Shown one piece after another: positions 1-6,567 of a DNA stretch of 15,527 nucleotides (the first letter of the stretch is position 1; every line of letters starts with the position of its first letter). Origin of the DNA: Bacteroidales bacterium UBA2295 (GTDB taxonomy: Bacteria > Bacteroidota > Bacteroidia > Bacteroidales > Tenuifilaceae); the NCBI GenBank assembly GCA_002345825.1, contig DDWD01000192.1, positions 4,696-20,222 on the forward strand, written 5' to 3'. Under the pieces are notes generated by a model. The model was not told the origin of the DNA. It did no database searches and worked only from the letters and a program-made list of their open reading frames with translations. The position numbers were made by a program, and so were the translations under genes.

Positions 1-339
1 CAGGGTTTGCAGCTTGCATCAAAAATGCGTTACATTTCGGCTCAATTCTCGGCCTATATTCAGCACGACCAGTGGCGAAAAACTGCTGAGCATGCTAATA
101 AAATGGCCAAGTTGTTGGCCTCGGAACTCAAGTCAATTCCCCAGGTTACCATCACCCAGTCGGTTGATGTGAATGGTGTTTTTGCAATTATTCCTCGTGA
201 AATTATCGAGAAGTTGCAAAATGAATACTTCTTTTACATTTGGAATGAGGAGCGTTCGGAAGTGCGATGGATGACCTCATGGGATACTACTGAAGAGGAT
301 ATCAGAGGATTTGTTGCTACCCTCAAAAAGCTACTCTAG
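1..339 (+). CDS. Threonine aldolase family protein, C-terminal part (5' end outside window)
   Basis: The reading frame is open from base 1 and ends at TAG 337-339, giving about 112 residues of a protein whose start lies to the left of the window. The sequence fits the C-terminal small domain of fold-type I PLP lyases of the low-specificity L-threonine aldolase family. It has the helix beginning KMRYISAQFSAYI, then a region rich in H/A/N (EHANKMAKLLASEL), and a final mixed domain with the family-like stretch VRWMTSWDTTEEDI. Such enzymes cleave L-threonine or L-allo-threonine to glycine and acetaldehyde in the cytosol. The PLP-binding lysine lies outside the window, so catalytic competence cannot be judged. 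A related beta-eliminating lyase cannot be excluded. The stop codon sits inside an inverted repeat (336-399). Confidence 0.85.
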   Translation, partial: QGLQLASKMRYISAQFSAYIQHDQWRKTAEHANKMAKLLASELKSIPQVTITQSVDVNGVFAIIPREIIEKLQNEYFFYIWNEERSEVRWMTSWDTTEEDIRGFVATLKKLL

Positions 340-399
340 CCTAATCAAGCGCTAGTTCAACAATTTTTTATTCTGTGTGTTTAATCAGAATTAGGCTAG
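336..399. repeat. Perfect 10-bp inverted repeat spanning the threonine aldolase stop codon
   Basis: CTAGCCTAAT at 336-345 is exactly complementary to ATTAGGCTAG at 390-399, with 44 bases between them. The left arm contains the stop codon of the aldolase gene. The spacer includes a TTTTTTA run, but no T-run follows the right arm, so this is not a classical intrinsic terminator. It may be an mRNA 3'-end hairpin or the remnant of a small element. The rest of the gap up to base 523 shows nothing else I can name except a short direct repeat at 489-507. Confidence 0.5.
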
Positions 400-523
400 C
401 TTTGCTGGTTGCGAAGCCACCATTGCGCTTACTTTTGATATATTAGTCGCCAATAACTTGACTTTTCTTGTAAATGTTGGTTACTTTGCTGTTAGTTTCT
501 GTTAGTTAAAATTGTACCCTTGC

Positions 524-1891
524 ATGATTCGAAAAATATTTACTTCCATACTTGTCTTTTTCTTTGTCCTAATCGATATTCCCTTTAACGGCTCGTTAAG
601 GTCAAACCCTTCCGATTCCCAAGCCGACCTACTACCACTGGTTTCAAATCAGTACTTATCAAATGATATTTTGGCCGAGGAGAATCTTGAGCCATTCGAG
701 CGATCCATAAATCGGTTTATTAATTACTGGGGCCTAGCTGGAGTTTCGGTTGCCATTGCAAACGAAGGGAAGTTGGTGTATGCTAAAGGGTTTGGCTATG
801 CCGATGTGGAGAATGAAGTTGAAATGCAACCCTACCATTTGCTCAGGGTAGCCAGCGTGTCGAAACTAATCACAGCCACAGCGATAATGAAACTCGTAGA
901 AGAGGGCAAATTGAAACTTGACCATCAGGTATTTGGAGAAGATGGAATACTAAATAACCCTCTATACCAAAATTATATTGATGAGCGAATTGAGGATATT
1001 ACCGTTAAGCACCTTTTAAACCATTCGGGTGGTTGGACTACCCGTTGGGGCGATCAGCTATTTATGCCCGAGTCCATTGCTAGGCAGCTCAATCGTGAGT
1101 TACCGCTTAGTAAGGATGATGTTATCGAGTTTACCTTGGGTAAGCGTTTGCATTTTACTCCGGGTACACGAAGTTCGTACAGTAACTTCGGATATCTTGT
1201 TTTGGAAAGAGTAATTGAAAAGATTGCCAAAAGTTCATACGAAAGGTTTGTTAAAAAAAGTATTTTCCATCCTATTGGAGTTTACGATGCTTTTATAGCC
1301 CATAACTACGATAGCTTAAGGTATCCCCTTGAGGTAAGGTATTACGAGGTTCCCGAGGCTGAGCCTGTACCCTCATTCGATGGGCAGCAAGAGGTTCTAA
1401 AAAGTAGGGGTGGTAACGATATTCGGATGCTTGGTGCTGCTGGTGGCTGGGTAATATCCTCGGTGAGCCTTACTAAGTTTTTGCTCTCAATCGACTTGCA
1501 CTCAAAGGAGACCATCATTTCACAAAAATCTATTCGTCAATTGACCAGTAATGAGCCGGGTTTCCATCCTTTGGGCTGGAGATGGGTTTCGAGTAGCGGC
1601 GATAAGTGGCGAACCGGATCATTTGCCGGATCTTCGGCATTGGCCCTTTCGCAAAACAATGGGCTAACCTATGTTTTTATTACCAATACAAGCCCTTGGG
1701 TTGGCGCTCGTTTCCCCTACGAGGTGAATAGGATGATGGCCCGGGCACTAAGAGGAGTAGATAGCTGGCCAAAGATCAACCTTTTTAATCCTTACAGCAT
1801 TAATTTTGAGAATTATGTGGAGGTTAACGAGGCTGATTCTTCAATGAACCAACAGAGAGGGTGGGCCTGGAACTTGATCAACCTGGGCTAA
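524..1891 (+). CDS. Exported serine hydrolase, beta-lactamase class C / penicillin-binding-protein fold
   Basis: This 455-residue protein starts with a basic residue cluster and a hydrophobic stretch (residues 1-20) that looks like a Sec signal or membrane anchor, so it should act in the periplasm or at the membrane. The serine beta-lactamase-like fold is supported by the SxxK motif S111-V-S-K114, where S111 is the predicted nucleophile. It is also supported by the tyrosine motif Y219-S-N221 and a late R363-T-G365-SFAG segment in the place of the usual K/H-T-G triad. ITVKHLLNHSGGW (159-171) is typical of the class C/esterase EstB/DD-peptidase group. The ATG at 524 is chosen because the signal-like sequence starts there; an in-frame TTG twelve bases upstream adds only four residues. 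The substrate is unknown: a peptidoglycan peptide, an ester or a D-amino-acid peptide are all possible, and it need not be a true beta-lactamase. Confidence 0.85.
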   Translation: MIRKIFTSILVFFFVLIDIPFNGSLRSNPSDSQADLLPLVSNQYLSNDILAEENLEPFERSINRFINYWGLAGVSVAIANEGKLVYAKGFGYADVENEVEMQPYHLLRVASVSKLITATAIMKLVEEGKLKLDHQVFGEDGILNNPLYQNYIDERIEDITVKHLLNHSGGWTTRWGDQLFMPESIARQLNRELPLSKDDVIEFTLGKRLHFTPGTRSSYSNFGYLVLERVIEKIAKSSYERFVKKSIFHPIGVYDAFIAHNYDSLRYPLEVRYYEVPEAEPVPSFDGQQEVLKSRGGNDIRMLGAAGGWVISSVSLTKFLLSIDLHSKETIISQKSIRQLTSNEPGFHPLGWRWVSSSGDKWRTGSFAGSSALALSQNNGLTYVFITNTSPWVGARFPYEVNRMMARALRGVDSWPKINLFNPYSINFENYVEVNEADSSMNQQRGWAWNLINLG

Positions 1892-1901
1892 TTGGAAGTA
1901 T

Positions 1902-2351
1902 TTAATCCCTTTTATTAACAGTTACACCCTTTTGCTTGAGCAGGGTAATAAATTGTCTGAAATACAGGTCGTTGTCAATTGAAACTCCTTTGATGCTTTT
2001 TTCAGATAGATCAAAATCCACAAGGTAATTATCTCCCTTTTCAACCAGCGTTATGCTTTTTAGATCAGTATAGCTAAACCATTTATCCTTAAGGCGTTTA
2101 GATTCGACGTATTGCACTAGCGTTACCACAAAATAGCCTAGAGTAATAATTAGGATTGGGACTATAAGGAAAAGCCCCCAACGCTTACCGAGTGATGAGT
2201 ATACAAAAATATTGAAAATGTAGGATACCAGCAGGAATGATGACGAAAGAAGGGCCATGAGGTAGTCCTTTGTTTTTCGGCTTAGCGTGAATTCATCATC
2301 ATCGTAGACAATGTTAACTTTTGTAAGCTTGATGTAGTTTAGTAGTTTCAT
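1902..2351 (-). CDS. Two-transmembrane-segment protein of unknown function
   Basis: A 149-residue protein with a short cytosolic-looking N-terminus, two hydrophobic segments (about residues 30-52 and 57-80) and a soluble C-terminal part of about 65 residues. That tail has alternating strand-like segments (YTDLKSITLVEKGDNYLVDFDL) and a final helix. The layout of a TM hairpin followed by a small beta-rich domain resembles bacterial PH-like (bPH) membrane proteins, but I cannot assign a family. It lies 53 bases downstream of the LON-domain gene on the same strand and may be co-transcribed. It converges with the serine hydrolase gene with only 10 bases between the two stops and no visible terminator. 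Confidence 0.7.
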   Translation of the reverse strand: MKLLNYIKLTKVNIVYDDDEFTLSRKTKDYLMALLSSSFLLVSYIFNIFVYSSLGKRWGLFLIVPILIITLGYFVVTLVQYVESKRLKDKWFSYTDLKSITLVEKGDNYLVDFDLSEKSIKGVSIDNDLYFRQFITLLKQKGVTVNKRD

Positions 2352-2404
2352 TTTTCCAGCATTGTATTTACTGGATGCTAATTTAGCAAAAAGATGATAA
2401 ACTA

Positions 2405-3022
2405 CTAGTTTAACGAAAAGTTATTCTCCAGCTTTGTCTCCTGCAAACGAATTAGCTCAACAAAGCGCAGCTGGTTAATTATAAATTGCTCTTTATCAAA
2501 CTTATTGCTTAGGGTAAGTAGCTTGTACTTTTCTTCCGATTTTAGCATAAGTGTCCTAGCTATATCGAGCATGTTTATACTATCAGATACGATGAAAGTC
2601 CCTAACTCGTTGCTCAAATTTAGCTTCAGGGTTTTAACTTTTACAGCAATCTGTGGGTTTGTTGTGGTAAAATCACTTGCTAGAGGTTCGGATACAGTTC
2701 CTCCGTAGAGCTTATCGGGGAGAACAGGGAAAAAATCGATGGTTTTATTTAGCGATTTGCCCCGGATACTTATTACCATATCCTCATTGCTATTTTTACC
2801 CACTAGCTTTACAACCTCTACCTCACTACCAATCTCGGTAATCCCTTTATCGTTGGTATAGGGTATTCCAAAAGTGGTTTTATCCTCAATACACTCCGTG
2901 ATAAGCTGCTTATAGCGAGGCTCAAAGATCCTTAATGGAATCTCCTCTCCGGGCAGAAGAATTAGGTTAAGCGGAAAAGCCGAAAGTCTATGTACTGATG
3001 ATTTCATCCTACTGTTTCTCAT
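2405..3022 (-). CDS. LON peptidase substrate-binding domain protein (stand-alone, no ATPase or protease domain)
   Basis: The 205-residue protein carries the hallmark of the N-terminal LON (PUA-like) domain at residues 16-40: FPLNLILLPGEEIPLRIFEP followed by RYKQL. The AAA+ and Ser-Lys protease parts of Lon are absent, so it is a stand-alone substrate-recognition-type protein, a form widespread in bacteria whose biochemical role is poorly defined. No signal peptide is evident, so it is likely cytosolic. The start at 3022 overlaps the end of the methionine sulfoxide reductase gene by 14 bases; a second ATG five codons downstream (3007) would remove the overlap. The overlap suggests translation coupling with msrB and a possible shared role in dealing with damaged proteins, which is inference. 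Confidence 0.85.
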   Translation of the reverse strand: MRNSRMKSSVHRLSAFPLNLILLPGEEIPLRIFEPRYKQLITECIEDKTTFGIPYTNDKGITEIGSEVEVVKLVGKNSNEDMVISIRGKSLNKTIDFFPVLPDKLYGGTVSEPLASDFTTTNPQIAVKVKTLKLNLSNELGTFIVSDSINMLDIARTLMLKSEEKYKLLTLSNKFDKEQFIINQLRFVELIRLQETKLENNFSLN

Positions 3023-3476
3023 TGAGTTGCTTGAATTTTAATGATGCTGAATTGATACAATACCGTATTCCGGTTGGCTCTGGGCCATCGTTAAACACGT
3101 GCCCAAGGTGAGCCCCACAATTTTTGCAAACCACCTCGGTTCTAATCATATTATGGCTATAATCCGGTTTTTCGGATATGTTATCTTTAAACTTTGAATC
3201 GAAAAAACTTGGCCAGCCACAGCTCGAGTCGTACTTTGTATCCGACTCAAACAGCTCGGCATCGCAAACCACACAGTGGTACTTGCCCCTATCAAATAGG
3301 TTCCAGTACTCGCCGGTAAATGGCCTTTCGGTACCCTTTTCCTGGGTAACAAAATACTGAACCGGGTTCAAAATTGATTTTAAATCCTTTGTACTCATCG
3401 CTTTTGTGTCTTGTGCATTTACCCCTGAGGCAATCAAAATCCCCATTATTAGGTGCAAAATAGCCGGCAATTTCAT
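3009..3476 (-). CDS. msrB: Peptide-methionine (R)-S-oxide reductase MsrB, exported form
   Basis: This 155-residue enzyme reduces methionine-R-sulfoxide in proteins. Residues 1-21 (MKLPAILHLI...SGVNA, before Q22) form a Sec-type signal peptide with an AxA-like end (VNA), so the enzyme should work in the periplasm. The zinc cysteines are C68-V-V-C71 and C117-K-N-C120. The catalytic cysteine is C140 in RYCINSASL, and C86 before GWPSF is the likely resolving cysteine. FVTQEKGTERPFTGEY and GAHLGHVFNDGPEPTG are classic MsrB segments. The frame stays open upstream to 3695, but the extra 73 residues are not MsrB-like and would overlap the divergent gene, so the ATG at 3476 in front of the signal peptide is preferred. 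It ends 14 bases inside the LON-domain gene and is probably the first gene of that unit. Confidence 0.95.
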   Translation of the reverse strand: MKLPAILHLIMGILIASGVNAQDTKAMSTKDLKSILNPVQYFVTQEKGTERPFTGEYWNLFDRGKYHCVVCDAELFESDTKYDSSCGWPSFFDSKFKDNISEKPDYSHNMIRTEVVCKNCGAHLGHVFNDGPEPTGIRYCINSASLKFKQLNEKQ

Positions 3477-3639
3477 TTTTTTTGATCTATTAGTACTTTG
3501 ATTAACAGGAAATGTACCGTTTTGTTCACGCAAATACCTGCTGTTGTTAAGCAATATCATCAAAATATGTTTATGAATTTTACAATAAGAACTTACTTTT
3601 AGTGTCTTATTACTAACCCATACGCTAAGTATTAATGTT

Positions 3640-4329
3640 ATGACAATGAGTAAATTAATCTTTTTGGTTTCCTTTGTAGTGTTTTCTATTTTCAATTTGT
3701 ACTCCCAGGAGCATAGCTACGAAGTAGAGTTGCCCCAATTTGATAAGGTTACGGTGACCAACGGAATTTCCGTTTTCCCAACCAAAGGCGATAGCCTAAA
3801 AGCAAAAGTTACCGCTAGCGGAATTGATATCGATAATATTCTTATTCACGTTAAGGGCACAACCTTGCATATTGGATTGGTTCGAGGTATACATCGCGAT
3901 TATTCGGTTGATATACACCTTACTTATGGCAACGTGCGCGAGATTGATGTAAACTCATCGAGCAGAGTTAGTTTTCAAGATACGCTTAGGGGCGACAAGT
4001 TATCCCTAATAGCCGGAATGAACGCACAAATTGATGCCGATATTATATGTAAATCAATTGATATTTCGGCTAGTAGCGGAGGATCGATTCGGACAAGCGG
4101 AAAGGTTGGTTTGCTCGAGGCGAAGATCAGAACGGCGGGGATTCTTTCGGCCACCGAGTTAATATCCGACAGCATATACGTGTCGGTTGCAGCACGTGGA
4201 GTAGCAAAAATCAATGCGGTTGAGCTTATTGAAGCGAATGTAAGATCTGGAGGATTTCTTACCTTCTCTAGTTCAACTAAATTGAAACGTGTGAAAACCG
4301 GAATTGGAGCCACAGTTATTGAGCAGTAA
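3640..4329 (+). CDS. Exported GIN-domain (DUF2807) protein
   Basis: A 229-residue protein with an N-terminal signal peptide (about residues 1-22, hydrophobic core LIFLVSFVVFSIFNLYS, then Q). The rest is a repetitive beta-rich domain starting at FDKVTVTNGISVFPTKGDSLKAKV, as in the GIN/DUF2807 putative auto-transporter-adhesin head domain common in Bacteroidota. Repeated S/G-rich turns (VNSSSRVSF, SASSGGSIRTSG, VRSGGFLTFSSS) suggest a right-handed beta-helix. It probably sits in the periplasm or on the outer membrane; a molecular function is not established. The frame can start at ATG 3640 or at a second ATG two codons later. It is divergent from msrB with a 163-base gap, in which TACTTTTA at 3594-3601 is one base off the Bacteroidota -7 box. 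Confidence 0.85.
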   Translation: MTMSKLIFLVSFVVFSIFNLYSQEHSYEVELPQFDKVTVTNGISVFPTKGDSLKAKVTASGIDIDNILIHVKGTTLHIGLVRGIHRDYSVDIHLTYGNVREIDVNSSSRVSFQDTLRGDKLSLIAGMNAQIDADIICKSIDISASSGGSIRTSGKVGLLEAKIRTAGILSATELISDSIYVSVAARGVAKINAVELIEANVRSGGFLTFSSSTKLKRVKTGIGATVIEQ

Positions 4330-4408
4330 CCAATCGCATAAAAGTTTCGAATGCTGAAAAACACCTTCCAAACCTGATTTTAAGCAATATTTTTTTGAAA
4401 CATATTGA

Positions 4409-4416
4409 TACTTTTG
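4409..4416 (+). promoter_or_regulatory. Putative -7 promoter box of the cysteine desulfidase gene
   Basis: TACTTTTG matches the Bacteroidota -7 consensus TAnnTTTG exactly and lies 33 bases before the ATG at 4450. That would give a leader of roughly 25-30 bases. I see no convincing -33 TTTG at the usual 19-21-base spacing; the nearest TTTG (4394-4397) is too close. Confidence 0.5.
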
Positions 4417-4449
4417 CCATACAAACTCATTCATCTAATTTGTGGCAAA

Positions 4450-5745
4450 ATGCAAACATTCCAAGCTTATATCGATTTATTAAAATCTGAGGTGGTTCCT
4501 GCCTTTGGTTGTACCGAACCCATTGCTGTTGCACTTGCTGTTGCAAAGGCTCGTGAGGTTTTGCAAGAAACGCCTGAACAGGTTGAACTTTTCTTAAGTC
4601 CAAATATTTTTAAGAATGGAATGGGAGTGGGGATTCCAGGAACAGGGATGACTGGTTTGCCCATTGCTGCAGCTCTAGGTGCCGTTTACGGGAAATCATC
4701 CGATTGCCTCGAGGTGCTCAAAGACGTTGACGTTAAGTCCGTGGAGCAGGCCAAACAAATGGTGAAAGAGAGTAGGGTGAAAGTTGGAGTTAAAAAGGAT
4801 ACAGAAATACTCTATATCGAGGCTATTTGTTCTGGCTCAAATGGTAATGTTGCCAAAGCGATTATAACCACAAGGCATTCAAATATTTCCAAAGTTGAGC
4901 TTAATGGCGACGTTCTTGAATGTAGCGCAGAGGTGAACAGTGTTACAAATGAAAATTCAGGTAAACCAGGGAGCGTTTTTGTTTCGTTGTCTATCGATGA
5001 GATTTTTAAATTTTCTACCACAGCGCCTTTTGCCGATATCGAGTTTATTCTCCAAACCGTTGATTATAATCTTAAGATTGCGCAGGAAGGGCTTGCGAAT
5101 GATTACGGTTTAATGGTGGGCAAAAAGCTTAAAAAGTATGTCGACAGTGGGGTGCTTTCCGATGATTTAATGAATAATGCCATGCTGCTTACTGCTGCAG
5201 CTAGCGATGCTCGAATGGCTGGTTGCCCCATGCCAGTGATGAGTAACTCGGGAAGTGGGAATCAGGGCATTACGGCTACTCTGCCTGTTTATTCCACAGC
5301 CAAACGGTTTAATTCTGAGCCAGAAAAACTTGCACGGGCATTGGTTCTCTCACATCTTACTGCAATCCATATCAAACGGTATTTAGGCCGATTATCGGCT
5401 CTTTGTGGATGTGTGGTGGCTGCTGCTGGTGCTGGTTGTGGGGTTTGCTACCTAATGGGTGGTAGCAGCAAGGAGATGGGCTACACCATTAAGAATATGA
5501 TAGGTAACGTAACCGGTATGATTTGCGATGGAGCCAAAGAGGGGTGTGCCCTAAAGGTAAGTTCCGGTGTTGGTTCTGCAATACAATCGGCTTTGCTTGC
5601 CCTCGAGGGCATTGTTATCTCATCCAACGATGGCATTATTGAGGATGATGTGGAAAAAACTATTCAGAACCTTGGCGAGGTGGGCACTAAAGGAATGAGC
5701 CACACCGATGAGCTACTACTTCAAATAATGGTTTCGAAAAAGTAA
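4450..5745 (+). CDS. cyuA: L-cysteine desulfidase / serine-dehydratase-like protein (CyuA/YhaM, UPF0597 family)
   Basis: The 431-residue protein matches the oxygen-sensitive [4Fe-4S] cysteine desulfidase family, which converts L-cysteine to pyruvate, ammonia and H2S and is related to Fe-S serine dehydratases. Family features are EVVPAFGCTEPIAVALA near the N-terminus (C21), the glycine-rich GMGVGIPGTGMTGLP (57-71), MSNSGSGNQG (264-273), and a C-terminal cysteine set C319, C321, C330, C333, C359 and C366. The last two lie in ICDGAKEGCALK, the likely cluster site. The ATG at 4450 is preferred over an in-frame TTG 15 codons earlier, because conserved sequence starts right after it and the promoter box at 4409-4416 would otherwise fall inside the gene. 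The TtcA-like gene follows after 11 bases, almost certainly in the same transcript. A serine- or other amino-acid-specific activity is possible. Confidence 0.9.
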   Translation: MQTFQAYIDLLKSEVVPAFGCTEPIAVALAVAKAREVLQETPEQVELFLSPNIFKNGMGVGIPGTGMTGLPIAAALGAVYGKSSDCLEVLKDVDVKSVEQAKQMVKESRVKVGVKKDTEILYIEAICSGSNGNVAKAIITTRHSNISKVELNGDVLECSAEVNSVTNENSGKPGSVFVSLSIDEIFKFSTTAPFADIEFILQTVDYNLKIAQEGLANDYGLMVGKKLKKYVDSGVLSDDLMNNAMLLTAAASDARMAGCPMPVMSNSGSGNQGITATLPVYSTAKRFNSEPEKLARALVLSHLTAIHIKRYLGRLSALCGCVVAAAGAGCGVCYLMGGSSKEMGYTIKNMIGNVTGMICDGAKEGCALKVSSGVGSAIQSALLALEGIVISSNDGIIEDDVEKTIQNLGEVGTKGMSHTDELLLQIMVSKK

Positions 5746-5756
5746 TTTTTTTGCCT

Positions 5757-6524
5757 ATGGTTCCAAATCCCCGCAGCGCCTTTATCGTAAAAAAGCTCGA
5801 GAGCAAGGTAAAATCAGCAATATACAACTACCAGCTTATCGATAGTGACGACGGGGTAATGGTTGGCATTTCGGGGGGTAAGGATAGCTACGCACTACTT
5901 GATCTGCTGGTGCATCTCAACAAAAGCCTACCGGAAAAGTTTCGTATTGAGGCTTGCCATGTACAGGCATCGGATATGCCCTACAAAGCCGACGAGGAGT
6001 TTATGAAACGATACTGCAAGGAGCATGAAATTCCGCTTCATTTCAGGCAGATTGTTGTAGAGTACAACCCCGATCAGCGTCAGCCCGCTTGCTTTATTTG
6101 CAGCTGGAAGCGCCGCAAGGAACTTTTTGGCATTGCCCGTGAGCGCGGTTGTAAAAAGCTGGCCTTTGGCCATCATCTCGATGATGCCGTGGAGACACTA
6201 CTCATGAATATGATTCATCACTCCTCCATCAGCTCCATTCCTCCCAAACTGAGCATGTTCAATGGCGAATTATTTGCCATTAGGCCGCTAATACTGGTGC
6301 ACGACAGGGAGTTGGCTAAATACTCGCAGCATCTGGCATTCCCCGATGAGGTGAGCCTTTGTCCACATGAGGACAAGACCAATCGTAAGCAGGCTCGCGA
6401 CTTGCTTAAAAGTATGGATAAGCTGAACCGAAGCGCCCGCGAGAATATTTTTAGGGCAATGGGCAATATATATGGGGACTATATTGTGCCAAAACTAGAA
6501 AAGAGAAAGCCCCCTAAAAGATAA
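5757..6524 (+). CDS. TtcA/TtuA-like PP-loop ATPase, tRNA 2-thiolation protein
   Basis: A 255-residue cytosolic protein of the adenine-nucleotide alpha-hydrolase superfamily. The PP-loop is S39-GGKD-S44, followed downstream by GHHLDDAVETLLMN (138-151), typical of TtcA. Three cysteines fit the Fe-S cluster of TtcA-type enzymes: C112 and C115 in the CFIC motif, and C202 in SLCPHEDKTNRKQ. Family members adenylate a tRNA base and replace oxygen with sulfur (s2C32 for TtcA, s2T54 for TtuA); which base is modified here cannot be told from the sequence. The ATG at 5757 is preferred to a TTG at 5751. It follows the cysteine desulfidase gene by 11 bases, so the two are probably co-expressed. The stop is flanked by an inverted repeat (6507-6539). 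Confidence 0.88.
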   Translation: MVPNPRSAFIVKKLESKVKSAIYNYQLIDSDDGVMVGISGGKDSYALLDLLVHLNKSLPEKFRIEACHVQASDMPYKADEEFMKRYCKEHEIPLHFRQIVVEYNPDQRQPACFICSWKRRKELFGIARERGCKKLAFGHHLDDAVETLLMNMIHHSSISSIPPKLSMFNGELFAIRPLILVHDRELAKYSQHLAFPDEVSLCPHEDKTNRKQARDLLKSMDKLNRSARENIFRAMGNIYGDYIVPKLEKRKPPKR

Positions 6525-6539
6525 TTTTTCAGAGGGCTT
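6507..6539 (-). terminator. Imperfect hairpin between convergent genes, possible terminator for the malic enzyme gene
   Basis: AAGCCCCCT (6507-6515) pairs with AGAGGGCTT (6531-6539) with one mismatch and a 15-base loop. Read on the minus strand, downstream of the malic enzyme stop, the stem is followed by a T-rich stretch (TTTCTCTTTTCT), which fits an intrinsic terminator. On the plus strand it covers the end of the TtcA-like gene and lacks a T-run, so termination in that direction is doubtful. Confidence 0.5.
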
Positions 6540-6567
6540 AGGCTAGAGCTATTCAATTTATTATCCT

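Noticed and set aside
363..372. TTTTTTA run in the aldolase 3' region as part of a terminator
   Set aside because: The run lies in the loop of the inverted repeat, not after its 3' arm.
515..522. TACCCTTG as a -7 promoter box for the serine hydrolase
   Set aside because: It ends one base before the ATG at 524, which would place the transcription start inside the coding region; the -33 spacing (26 bases to TTTG at 485-488) is also wrong.
3477..3695. 73-residue N-terminal extension of the MsrB frame
   Set aside because: It precedes a good signal peptide, has no MsrB-like sequence and overlaps the start of the divergent GIN-domain gene; the frame is open by chance.
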